From RDYJ01 sp034931405 (lineage in GTDB: Bacteria; Cyanobacteriota; Cyanobacteriia; Cyanobacteriales; Nostocaceae): a DNA stretch of 64,000 nt. The translations under genes and the position numbers were made by a program. The stretch lies in contig NZ_JAYGHA010000029.1 in the NCBI RefSeq assembly GCF_034931405.1, positions 11,501-75,500 on the forward strand, written 5' to 3'. Below the pieces are notes generated by a model. It made no database searches. It was not told where the DNA came from and saw only the letters and a list, made by a program, of their open reading frames with translations. The first letter of the stretch is position 1. Each line of letters starts with the position of its first letter. Positions 1-7,354 of the stretch are shown here, piece by piece.

Positions 1-16
1 ATACTTTTTGAATTAT

Positions 17-961
17 TTATGTGTGTATTATTTCTATGTATCTTTTTGAGATTATTTGCTGATTATACGGAATTTCTTTATCAATGGTTACACCTTGAAA
101 ACATTTAATATGGTTTTCAATAAAATCATAGCCCGCAATAATAGAAAAACCTATTCCCGCAGAAAATCTAGGATTGATGTCCATGATAAAGTATTTACCT
201 TGAGAAAAGATAAGTTCAATGTTGATACACCCAATTATATCTAAAGATTCTGTAATTTGGTTGACGATATAGTTTAATTTATCATCGTTAAATAATTCAA
301 TTACTATACCTGCACCATTAACTGTTCTTAACAGCTCTTTGCGAGCAATAGAAACTTGATTTTTAAACTTATCTCTAATCGTATCCACAGTTATATATAT
401 TCCTTCAATATATGGTTGAAAAATATAGTCTTGAGCTTGCTCAATGGCATTCTGAAGATGTTGTTTATTTTTTGATATAATCACACCTTCGGAACTTCTA
501 CCTTTTCTTGGTTTGGCTATGATAACGTCATAATTATTCATATCAATATGATCTATATTTTCAAAAGTTGGTATCACTGATACTTCTCTATTTTGCGTGA
601 AAAAACTGAAAAGATTAAATTTATTTCTCGCTATTTGTATAGAATGTGGATTTGAACAACATAGAGTTATACCTTGAGTGTGAAATTTTTGAATTTGCAT
701 ACATAATACATCTATTTCGGGGTCAGTGAGTGGAATCAAAAAATCTACTTTATTTGATTTGCAAATTTCTAAAACATATTCTGTGTATTTTTTGTCATTG
801 GTTAAAGGTACTTGATAAAAATAATCAACTAATTTTGAGGTTACTATCCATTCTTGAGGGTAAATATCAAAACCTATAATTTTACATTCGCAGTTGTTTT
901 TCAGTGATTTAATCACTGCTTCGGATGACATAGAACCAATTGCTGTTAGCGCAATATTCAT
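17..961 (-). CDS. ATP-grasp domain protein (carbamoyl-phosphate-synthase-like fold)
   Basis: Predicted ATP-dependent ligase that would join a carboxylate to an amine or thiol through an acyl phosphate. Substrate unknown. The N-terminus (MNIALTAIGSMSSEAVIKSL) is a Rossmann-like pre-ATP-grasp domain. The middle carries IIAKPRKGRSSEGV, typical of the ATP-binding loop. The C-terminal part has INIELIF and MDINPRFSAG, where the Glu and Asn of the Mg-ATP site lie. An upstream ATG at 1003 would add 14 hydrophobic residues. I prefer the ATG at 961 because the family starts with this beta strand. It lies just downstream of a DegT aminotransferase on the same strand, so a role in surface-sugar or secondary-metabolite assembly is likely but inferred. 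The stop codon is close to the window edge, so downstream operon genes are not seen. Confidence 0.75.
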   Translation of the reverse strand: MNIALTAIGSMSSEAVIKSLKNNCECKIIGFDIYPQEWIVTSKLVDYFYQVPLTNDKKYTEYVLEICKSNKVDFLIPLTDPEIDVLCMQIQKFHTQGITLCCSNPHSIQIARNKFNLFSFFTQNREVSVIPTFENIDHIDMNNYDVIIAKPRKGRSSEGVIISKNKQHLQNAIEQAQDYIFQPYIEGIYITVDTIRDKFKNQVSIARKELLRTVNGAGIVIELFNDDKLNYIVNQITESLDIIGCINIELIFSQGKYFIMDINPRFSAGIGFSIIAGYDFIENHIKCFQGVTIDKEIPYNQQIISKRYIEIIHT

Positions 962-1025
962 TAACATTAAACAAGTGAGGTTTATAATTAAATTAAATTT
1001 CAAAAATCATTTTTTAGCTGCTTAT

Positions 1026-2219
1026 TCATATTTGATATTCCTGATTTTTCCCTATAACTGCTAATTTAATAATTTCACATATTTTACCTATATCCTCCTC
1101 AGAAATAGCTGTACCCGTTGGCAAAACCAAAACCCTCTGACCTAACTTTTCCGTTTCCGGTAACAACAAACCCGCATGGGGAAAATAAGAACGGTAGGGT
1201 TGCATCCGATGACAACCAGGATAAAAATACCTCCTCGCAATCACATTTTCTGCATGGAGAATTTTCAATAACAAATCTCTGCCAACTTGGGTTTTCTCCT
1301 CATCTATTTCTAACACAATATATTGATAATTATTCCTTTCCGCTTCATTAACAGGTAATAAAGAAACTCCCGGAATATCTGCTAAACCTTGTTGATAACA
1401 ATAATAATTTCTACGGTTTACCTCAATAAACTCGGTAATACTTTCAAAGGAAGTCAACCCCATAGCGGCTGATACCTCAGACATCTTACCATTAGTCCCT
1501 AAATAGATGACGTTATCAAAACCAGAAAAACCAAAGTTTTTCATTAACCGCAATTTCTGATTTAACTCATCATCATTAGTAACAATTGCACCCCCTTCAA
1601 AGGTATTCATAAACTTTGTAGCATGAAAGCTAAATACTTCCGCACTGCCAAAATTACCAATCATTGTTCCTTGATGAGAACACCCAAAAGCATGGGAAGC
1701 ATCAAACATCAGTTTAAGATGATGCTTATCAGCAATTTCTGTGAGTGTTTCCACGTGACAAGGTTGTCCCCAAACATGAACACCAATAATACCTGATGTT
1801 CGTGGTGTAATTAAAGATTCTACACGCCAAGGGTTGAGGGTATGGGTTTTAGGGTCAATATCACAAAAAACAGGTGTAATTTCTTGCCATTGTAAGGCAT
1901 GGGCTGTAGCAATAAAGGTAAAAGAAGGAATGATTACTTCCCCTTTTAATTCCAATGCTCTAATTACCAACTCTAAAGCTATAGTACCATTGCAAATTGC
2001 TATACAATGTTTAACACCTAAATAGTCGGCTATTCTCTGTTCAAATTCTTGGACAAATACACCGTTATTAGATAACCAACGGCGATCAAGCATATCATTA
2101 ATTCGGGCAAGAAGGTGATCGCGGTTGCCAATATTCGGACGGCCTACATAGAGTTTTTCTTTAAATTTTGGTTCACCACCAAAATAAGCTAGTTGGGAAA
2201 GATTGTTAGATGTAAACAT
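1026..2219 (-). CDS. DegT/DnrJ/EryC1/StrS family PLP-dependent aminotransferase
   Basis: Predicted pyridoxal-phosphate aminotransferase of the sugar-aminotransferase family, which usually transfers an amino group from glutamate to a keto-sugar nucleotide during O-antigen, exopolysaccharide or glycoside synthesis. The 397-residue length is normal. The PLP lysine is expected at Lys202 in SFHATKFMNTFEGGAI, with the cofactor-binding Asp173 in MFDASHAFG and the family signature PSFTFIATAHAL near residue 98. It is upstream of an ATP-grasp gene on the same strand (about 65 bp gap) and downstream of a methyltransferase stub. The three genes look like the remains of one sugar-modification operon. The exact substrate cannot be read from sequence. 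Confidence 0.85.
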   Translation of the reverse strand: MFTSNNLSQLAYFGGEPKFKEKLYVGRPNIGNRDHLLARINDMLDRRWLSNNGVFVQEFEQRIADYLGVKHCIAICNGTIALELVIRALELKGEVIIPSFTFIATAHALQWQEITPVFCDIDPKTHTLNPWRVESLITPRTSGIIGVHVWGQPCHVETLTEIADKHHLKLMFDASHAFGCSHQGTMIGNFGSAEVFSFHATKFMNTFEGGAIVTNDDELNQKLRLMKNFGFSGFDNVIYLGTNGKMSEVSAAMGLTSFESITEFIEVNRRNYYCYQQGLADIPGVSLLPVNEAERNNYQYIVLEIDEEKTQVGRDLLLKILHAENVIARRYFYPGCHRMQPYRSYFPHAGLLLPETEKLGQRVLVLPTGTAISEEDIGKICEIIKLAVIGKNQEYQI

Positions 2220-2243
2220 AATAATTCTTTAAGAAATTCAATG

Positions 2244-2429
2244 TTAATTATTAGAAGATTTTTCGACTATATAAAACACTGAACGAGGATGTATACCGTG
2301 TTTTTCAAATGTTTGATCACCAAAAAAATTGATATCTAGTTGATTAACTAAAAACCCTGCTGATGAAAGTTTATTAATAAACCCAGGTTTGGAATACATA
2401 CGCACATGATCATCATAATAAGGATTTAT
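2244..2429 (-). pseudogene. C-terminal stub of a SAM-dependent methyltransferase
   Basis: Reading the minus strand from 2429 to a TAA at 2244 gives about 61 residues including HVRMYSKPGFINKLSSAGF and HPRSVFYIVEKS. This is the usual C-terminal end of class I methyltransferases found in sugar clusters (H-x-R-x-Y-S followed by an amphipathic helix and the final beta strands). The SAM-binding N-terminal part is missing, and an in-frame stop sits at 2430-2432. Beyond it lies unrelated DNA (a fragment of the gene at 4395-4808). The stub is immediately upstream of the DegT aminotransferase, which suggests a 5' deletion of an operon gene. Identification rests on motif memory, not a search. Confidence 0.6.
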
Positions 2430-2457
2430 TTAGTAAATTAGATATTTCTTATGTGAG

Positions 2458-2600
2458 TTAGCGATCGCTCTCCCTCTTCTTCACATCCGCCAACACACTC
2501 TGATAATCTTGTCTATCAGGATGTAACTTAACCAACCTCTCCATAAGTGCGTTAGCGTAGCTCACCGTAGGTATAAGTCCTTAAATTACCCCTTGTGTCC
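2458..2600 (-). pseudogene. Duplicated C-terminal fragment of the tetratricopeptide-like gene at 4395-4808
   Basis: The minus strand encodes IPTVSYANALMERLVKLHPD followed by RQDYQSVLADVKK and then a stop at 2458. This matches the C-terminus of the protein at 4395-4808 almost residue for residue (TVLADVKKKVGN there, SVLADVKKRESDR here). At DNA level the similarity runs from about 2461 to 2580. Upstream the frame is closed by a TAA next to GGACTTATACCT, so only the last third of the gene is present. It is a partial duplication that has drifted, with no start of its own. Confidence 0.75.
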
Positions 2601-2650
2601 GTAGGATACCCAGAATTTCCCAAAATCTATCATTTCCTTGATATGTTAAT

Positions 2651-2684
2651 GTTTATTTAAATAAATCTTTACAATTAACATCAG
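2651..2684. repeat. 34-bp direct repeat, left copy
   Basis: A 34-bp sequence beginning gtttatttaaataaatcttt occurs here and again, identical, at 3526-3559. The two copies bracket the Uma2 gene at 2718-3455. The repeat contains the palindrome tttatttaaataaa. It may mark a duplicated target or a recombination site used when the gene arrived. Confidence 0.85.
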
Positions 2685-2717
2685 TCAAAAATGTTATTAA
2701 ATATTATAAAATAGCAT

Positions 2718-3455
2718 TTACTCATCTAGTTCTACTCCCAATTCTCGCAATTTTGCCGCTAATTTATCAGCCCGTTGTTTTTCTTGTTCAGCCCGTTGTC
2801 TTTCCTGTTCAGCTAGTTCTTCACCTGTTAATAAAAGATTACCCTGTAAATCCCACCACCGTAACCACGGCAATTCTACATTTTTATATGTTCCTTGCCA
2901 AATTCCTAATTCAACACCCATTTTTTGAATTAGATAACGCCCCTTTTCATTAGGTGGCATTAAATAATATTTTCCTTCTACTAAATGATATAATTCTAAA
3001 GATGATTTCTTCTCTTCATAAATTCCATAAAAAGGAACTCTAATGGCTTTTTCATAAACCCAAAATTTACCCTGATAGGGAGTTTCATCCCTTTCTTCCT
3101 TACCATTACCAGATACAAATTCAATGACAATCAAAGGAGCTACAAATTCCTGCCATAAAACGTAAGAACGGCGCATTTGCCCATTTAAAGTGGGTGGTAC
3201 ATCAGGAACATAAAACCAATCTGGTGCTTCTGCTCCCCGTTCTGGAGGTTCAGTAATCCGCCAATAAATACCGCTATCTTGACCTATACAAAATTGTCTA
3301 TCTGGGTGAATTTCTTGTAGTTTTGACCAAATAGATTCTGTTAATAAAATACTTTGGGGATGCTCTTGAAAGTTCTTCACTATTGTTCCATCTTCACAGG
3401 GTAATTGAGTATGATCTGGTAACTGTGTGGGAATATCTAGTTTAATACTATCCAT
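2718..3455 (-). CDS. Uma2 family (DUF820) putative PD-(D/E)XK nuclease
   Basis: Member of the Uma2/DUF820 family, which is greatly expanded in cyanobacteria and has a predicted restriction-endonuclease-like fold. Cellular role unknown. The 245-residue protein has the family's core: PDWFYVPDVPP (Asp of the active site), APLIVIEFVSGNGKEERD (the E-x-V strand), then KFWVYEKAIRVPFYGIY and a C-terminal charged coiled coil (EELAEQERQRAEQEKQRADK) common in this subgroup. It stands alone between two 34-bp direct repeats, so it may be a mobile or recently inserted cassette. A second, unrelated-looking Uma2 gene lies at 5477-6100. Confidence 0.85.
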   Translation of the reverse strand: MDSIKLDIPTQLPDHTQLPCEDGTIVKNFQEHPQSILLTESIWSKLQEIHPDRQFCIGQDSGIYWRITEPPERGAEAPDWFYVPDVPPTLNGQMRRSYVLWQEFVAPLIVIEFVSGNGKEERDETPYQGKFWVYEKAIRVPFYGIYEEKKSSLELYHLVEGKYYLMPPNEKGRYLIQKMGVELGIWQGTYKNVELPWLRWWDLQGNLLLTGEELAEQERQRAEQEKQRADKLAAKLRELGVELDE

Positions 3456-3525
3456 AACTTACCATTGTGGAAGAATAGGGTTGTGTTCGCTACAATATAC
3501 TATTGTATCTATTTTATTTAAATGA

Positions 3526-3559
3526 GTTTATTTAAATAAATCTTTACAATTAACATCAG
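3526..3559. repeat. 34-bp direct repeat, right copy
   Basis: Identical to 2651-2684 over 34 bp. It lies upstream of the start codon of the Uma2 gene and downstream of the DUF3368 toxin gene. See the left copy. Confidence 0.85.
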
Positions 3560-3605
3560 CAAACCCAAAAATCATTATTTAATTCTTTTATGCTGAGTTA
3601 TATTT

Positions 3606-4094
3606 TTATTCACCAGCTTGAGATTTAAGAATATTTACTATACTATCTGACAGCCATAAACCAGCATCTTGTAAAGCCTGGATTCCTGGAGATATACTAG
3701 AAATAAGTCCACGTTTTTTCGCTAAAATTAGTAACCCACCAGTACCCATAGTAATAATACTTAACGATTGACCACAACGCCGCGCTGCTCTATCATCAAC
3801 TATAGCGGCATAACCTAATTTTTGATAAGCTAAACTTAAGACTTGTGATTCCCCTTTTCCTAAATCCCAAGCTGCTACTTCAGGTACTATATCATCAACT
3901 TTGATTCTTGTGATCCAAGAAACATTAGGTAATTCCCTTGCAGCAATATCATCTTTTACTCCTTGGGTAACTTCTTGAAAAACGCCTTCAGGAACTAATA
4001 TTTCGGTGAATAATTGAGGTAATAATTTAGCTTGTTGACTTTTGAACAGAACAATTAGAGGAGAAGAATTAATGATGATGCTATTAATCAACAT
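3606..4094 (-). CDS. DUF3368 family PIN-like protein, predicted toxin
   Basis: Predicted toxin of a type II toxin-antitoxin pair. DUF3368 proteins have a PIN-like RNase fold. Seen here: an N-terminal IIINSSPLIVLFKSQQAKLL (first acidic strand region), VPEGVFQEV, and a C-terminal LGKGESQVLSLA followed by AIVDDRAARRCGQSL, where the conserved acidic residues of the PIN site (Glu, Asp-Asp) lie. The 162-residue length is usual. Its start overlaps the end of the UPF0175 gene by 11 bp, indicating translational coupling, and the UPF0175/DUF3368 combination is a recurrent cyanobacterial and archaeal pair. Activity is inferred only. Confidence 0.8.
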   Translation of the reverse strand: MLINSIIINSSPLIVLFKSQQAKLLPQLFTEILVPEGVFQEVTQGVKDDIAARELPNVSWITRIKVDDIVPEVAAWDLGKGESQVLSLAYQKLGYAAIVDDRAARRCGQSLSIITMGTGGLLILAKKRGLISSISPGIQALQDAGLWLSDSIVNILKSQAGE

Positions 4095-4356
4095 TTGCCA
4101 TTTCCTCAGCTAATTCTTCTGCCGTATATTGAATGAAATCTACACGATAGCGTGATAAAGCATTAATAAATTCTGCACGAGTCAAACCAGCTATTTCTGA
4201 GGCTTTATTTTGTGAAATATCACCTAATTCATACCATTTAACAGCAGCAGCAATTCTCATTTCCTGTACAAACTCTTCTGGATTTTTCCGCAATGAAGAA
4301 AAGATCGTTTCTGGTAATTGAATGGGTACAGTTTTCATAACTTTATCAGTGAGCAA
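4084..4356 (-). CDS. UPF0175 family protein, predicted antitoxin
   Basis: Small 90-residue protein of the UPF0175 family, regarded as the antitoxin partner of DUF3368 or other PIN-type toxins. It carries MRIAAAVKWYELGDISQNKA followed by SEIAGLTRAEFINALSRY, the family's helix-turn-helix-like C-terminal half. The N-terminal part (VPIQLPETIFSSLRKNPEEF) is typical too. It is the first gene of a two-gene minus-strand operon, and its 3' end overlaps the toxin start by 11 bp. Autoregulation of the operon by the antitoxin is expected by analogy. Confidence 0.8.
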   Translation of the reverse strand: MLTDKVMKTVPIQLPETIFSSLRKNPEEFVQEMRIAAAVKWYELGDISQNKASEIAGLTRAEFINALSRYRVDFIQYTAEELAEEMANVD

Positions 4357-4394
4357 AATAATCCATCTGAACTATATTCTAAGAGCGATCGCTC

Positions 4395-4808
4395 TTAATT
4401 CCCCACTTTCTTTTTCACATCTGCCAACACAGTCTGATAATCTTGCCGATCAGGATGCAGCTTCACCAACCTCTCCATCAGTGCGTTAGCGTAGCTCACC
4501 GTAGGTATCGCTCCCTGATTATCCCCCGATTTTAACCGAATAATAGACAACTTCTCCAATGCAACTTGATTATTCGGTTCTCTTTGTAAAACCAACTCAT
4601 AACCCTTAACCTGTTTTTGCAACTCAGTCTCAGCCGATTGCACCGCAACAGACGGCTCAGGTCTTTCCCAAGCCTGTTTAACAGTATTAAAACCCCCAAA
4701 TAATATAGAACCACCGAAACCGAATAAAGAAATATATGTAACAATTCTTTGCTTTCTGGCAATTTGCTGACGACGTTTCTCTAAGTAATCACTACCTGAA
4801 CTTGCCAT
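4395..4808 (-). CDS. Small membrane-anchored TPR-like protein
   Basis: Conserved cyanobacterial-type protein of 137 residues. A charged N-terminus (DYLEKRRQQIARKQR) is followed by one hydrophobic segment near residues 23-45 (IVTYISLFGFGGSILFGGF). A tetratricopeptide-like helical region then starts at about residue 70 (YELVLQREPNNQVALEKLSI). Near residue 103 the reading frame runs through gtgagctacgctaacgca, which encodes SYANA and looks like an in-frame short repeat inserted between two TPR helices. A partial copy of the 3' end lies at 2458-2600. Function unknown. A scaffold or assembly role is only a guess from the fold. Confidence 0.7.
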   Translation of the reverse strand: MASSGSDYLEKRRQQIARKQRIVTYISLFGFGGSILFGGFNTVKQAWERPEPSVAVQSAETELQKQVKGYELVLQREPNNQVALEKLSIIRLKSGDNQGAIPTVSYANALMERLVKLHPDRQDYQTVLADVKKKVGN

Positions 4809-5184
4809 ATTATGTATAATTGCTGCGGAAAAAACTGAAAAACAGCAATCCTCCTCTCCTATTTATAAAATTACCCACAAAATTGCAGAAACTATCACAC
4901 CCAACCACCAAAACCAGTTAACCTAGCGGAAAAAACCGATAATTAAATAAAGATTTGCTAACTTTTCGCAGAATTTCATCAGCATCTGCATAACTAGTGG
5001 TTTGTGGTCGTGATTACCGTACAAAAACCAATTTCTAGCAATTGACTAGATTGAGTTATGATATACTTGAAAAGTTAAGACCAGCCTTTCCCAGCTATAA
5101 GACCTACGCACCAGTAATAATTAAAACCCGGAAAGAAGTTTTAACTAAGCATTTACACAAACAAAATCTGAACTATATCGAGTT
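4809..5184. other. Intergenic region with divergent promoters expected
   Basis: AT-rich spacer between the TPR-like gene (minus) and the DUF4327 gene (plus). No ORF or structured RNA is evident. It contains ggaaaaaaccgataatt (4928-4944), a 17-bp string that recurs at 34020-34036 upstream of a kinase gene. That may be chance or a shared site. Confidence 0.4.
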
Positions 5185-5403
5185 ATGACTCAGCAAGTGA
5201 TTCACCCTATGGTGAAATTGCAGCGTAATGTGCAATCACTCGTAGAATCCAATATTATCAAGCCCACTGATAGCATCTGGAAAATTGCCTTACTCTATGG
5301 CAATGACTGGCAGCACTGGAAACAGGAACTGCAAGACTTTGGCTTCAGTATGCAAGACCCCATTGGTGATCTGTTAGCAGTAGAAACCTGGGACGAAAAC
5401 TAG
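5185..5403 (+). CDS. DUF4327 family protein
   Basis: Small soluble cyanobacterial protein of 72 residues. The sequence (HPMVKLQRNVQSLVESNIIK, then DSIWKIALLYGNDWQHWKQEL and a C-terminal DPIGDLLAVETWDEN) fits the DUF4327 family as I remember it, which is restricted to cyanobacteria and has no known function. ATG start at 5185, with no strong Shine-Dalgarno sequence. It is followed by a short tandem-repeat-like spacer (gggattaggg, aatccccaatcccc) and then a Uma2 gene. Monocistronic transcription seems likely. Confidence 0.8.
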   Translation: MTQQVIHPMVKLQRNVQSLVESNIIKPTDSIWKIALLYGNDWQHWKQELQDFGFSMQDPIGDLLAVETWDEN

Positions 5404-5476
5404 GGATTAGGGACTGGGGAGATGGAGAGATGAATCACCCAATCACCAATCCCCAATCCCCAAAGGAGCTAAATCT

Positions 5477-6100
5477 ATGACTCAAACCTTATCTAAAACT
5501 AAAATTCCCCTAGTTACCTTTGAAGAATTTATTCAATGGAAACCAGAAGGACAATTTTATGAACTCCATGATGGGGAAATAGTTGAAATGAACCCACCAG
5601 TAGGAAAACACGAAATCAGCACTGGGTTTTTATCTAGAAAAATAACAATCGAGTTTGACAGGCTAAATCTTCCCTACTTTATCCCTAAACAAGCACTAGT
5701 TAAACCATCAACCAGTGAATCAGCCTATTGTCCCGATGTTTTGTTGATAGACCTGACAAACCTAGTCAACGAACCCCTATGGGAAAAAACATCAACAGTT
5801 ACCCAAGGTGATTCAATCCCATTACTCATCGAAGTTGTCAGTACAAATTGGCGAGTTGATTACTATAAAAAATATAGTGATTATGAAGAAATGGGAATTA
5901 AAGAATACTGGATAGTAGATTATCAGCCTTTTGGTGCTACTAAATTCGTTAACGAACCGAAACAACCCACTATAACCGTTTGTTCCCTAATGGGGGAAGA
6001 ATATAAAATCAACCAATTTAGAAATAACGACAGCATCATTTCATCTACCTTCCCAGAATTGAACTTAACTGCCAATCAAATTTTTCTAGCTGGTAGCTGA
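5477..6100 (+). CDS. Uma2 family (DUF820) putative PD-(D/E)XK nuclease
   Basis: Uma2/DUF820 protein of 207 residues, the normal length. Active-site elements are visible in order: an early Glu in GQFYELHDGEIVEMNPP, CPDVLLIDL near residue 90 (Asp), PLLIEVVSTNWRVDYYKKY near residue 118 (E-x-V and Lys), then MGIKEYWIVDY, the standard family signature. An aaaggagc ribosome-binding site precedes the ATG. It overlaps tail to tail by 15 bp with the convergent FHA-kinase gene. The physiological role of this very large cyanobacterial family is unknown. Transposon-related and defence roles have been proposed. Confidence 0.9.
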   Translation: MTQTLSKTKIPLVTFEEFIQWKPEGQFYELHDGEIVEMNPPVGKHEISTGFLSRKITIEFDRLNLPYFIPKQALVKPSTSESAYCPDVLLIDLTNLVNEPLWEKTSTVTQGDSIPLLIEVVSTNWRVDYYKKYSDYEEMGIKEYWIVDYQPFGATKFVNEPKQPTITVCSLMGEEYKINQFRNNDSIISSTFPELNLTANQIFLAGS

Positions 6101-7354
6101 CATTAACGCCTTAGCCAATTCCTTAGCACTTTGATAGCGATCGCGTGGTAAAGGTTCTGTAACCCGCTCAATCACTGATCGAAGTTGGGGACTAATAGTC
6201 GGCATATTTTTAACATCAAAATAAAAACCTCGTCCCCTTTGACGGAAAAACTGCAACGGATTTTCACCCGTCAGTAAAAAAATCAGAGTAGGACCAATAG
6301 CATACAAATCTGATTGCGTCAGAGGTTGTCCCCTTTCCTGTTCAGGAGCGCAATAACCCTCAGCACCGATTCTTGTCCCCGGTGCAGTTCCAGTTTCCTT
6401 CACAGCCCCAAAATCCAACACCACAATCTGATTATTAGCATTTTTCACCATCAAATTAGCAGGTTTAATATCCCGGTGAATCAGTGGCTGATCTTGGTTA
6501 TGCAGATAATCTAAAATATCACAAGTTTGAATCATCCAAGCGATCGCTTGATTGGGAGTCACAGGACCTGTATTATAGACACGTTTTTCTAAATCTTGTC
6601 CGTGAATTAACTCCATTGCTAGGTATTTTTTACCACCCTCAACAAAGAAATCATAATACTTAGGAATACCTGGATAATTAAGACATTTAAGCGTATTTGC
6701 TTCCCGTTCAAACAACTCTTGAGCTTTAGCAATTCTAGCCATATCAGCATTCATTTGCTTCAATACTAATAACTGCGGTATTCCGGTTGTCAAACCCGTA
6801 GCATCCCAAGCCAGATAAGTAGTACCCATACCGCCCTGTCCCAGAGTGCGTAAAATCTGGTAATGACGAATACGCTTGATAAAACTCAGAGGTTGTCCGC
6901 AATGAACACAAAATATATTGTTTGGTGAGTTTCCTTCATGACGACAAAGGGAAACAGCGGCTTTTTCAGTTTCCGGGGGTATTTGCTGCCCAGGTGAAGC
7001 AGTCGGTTCTGGGATATCCTGAAGTTGAAATTTGAGTAGAGGTCCCCCCTGTGCTAGTTCTAAGAAAGAATTATCAGGTAACGTGCTTTTAGTGATCAGA
7101 GTACCATTGACGAAAGTACCATTTGTTCCTTGATTAATTACCTGCCAAGCATCACCCTTACTACCAGCACTAACTTGCTTAATTTCCAGATGATATCGAG
7201 ATACTAAACTATCATTTAAGACAACGTGATTATCCACCGCTCGACCAATGCGAATCACGGATGAATTTTCAAAACACCACTGCTTCAGGGGCGTTTTATG
7301 TTGCGAGTCTAACAGGGTAAGAGTAACCACAATAAAAAATAACTCTATCGCCAA
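6086..7354 (-). CDS. FHA-domain serine/threonine protein kinase
   Basis: Predicted soluble Hanks-type kinase with an N-terminal phosphothreonine-binding FHA domain. FHA: about residues 34-110 (IRIGRAVDNHVVLNDSLVSR, then H55 and NQGTNGTFVNG). A single zinc ribbon, Cys137 and Cys149/Cys152, links it to the kinase domain at about 165-420: glycine loop GQGGMG (172-177), Lys199, HRDIKPAN (293-300), DFG (314-316) and APEQE. Start: ATG at 7354 overlaps the phosphatase stop by 10 bp. A GTG at 7330 (VTLTLLDSQ) is an equally plausible start with a 14-bp gap. Cotranscribed with the upstream PP2C gene, so the two enzymes probably set the phosphorylation state of shared targets. Substrates unknown. Confidence 0.9.
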   Translation of the reverse strand: MAIELFFIVVTLTLLDSQHKTPLKQWCFENSSVIRIGRAVDNHVVLNDSLVSRYHLEIKQVSAGSKGDAWQVINQGTNGTFVNGTLITKSTLPDNSFLELAQGGPLLKFQLQDIPEPTASPGQQIPPETEKAAVSLCRHEGNSPNNIFCVHCGQPLSFIKRIRHYQILRTLGQGGMGTTYLAWDATGLTTGIPQLLVLKQMNADMARIAKAQELFEREANTLKCLNYPGIPKYYDFFVEGGKKYLAMELIHGQDLEKRVYNTGPVTPNQAIAWMIQTCDILDYLHNQDQPLIHRDIKPANLMVKNANNQIVVLDFGAVKETGTAPGTRIGAEGYCAPEQERGQPLTQSDLYAIGPTLIFLLTGENPLQFFRQRGRGFYFDVKNMPTISPQLRSVIERVTEPLPRDRYQSAKELAKALMSATS

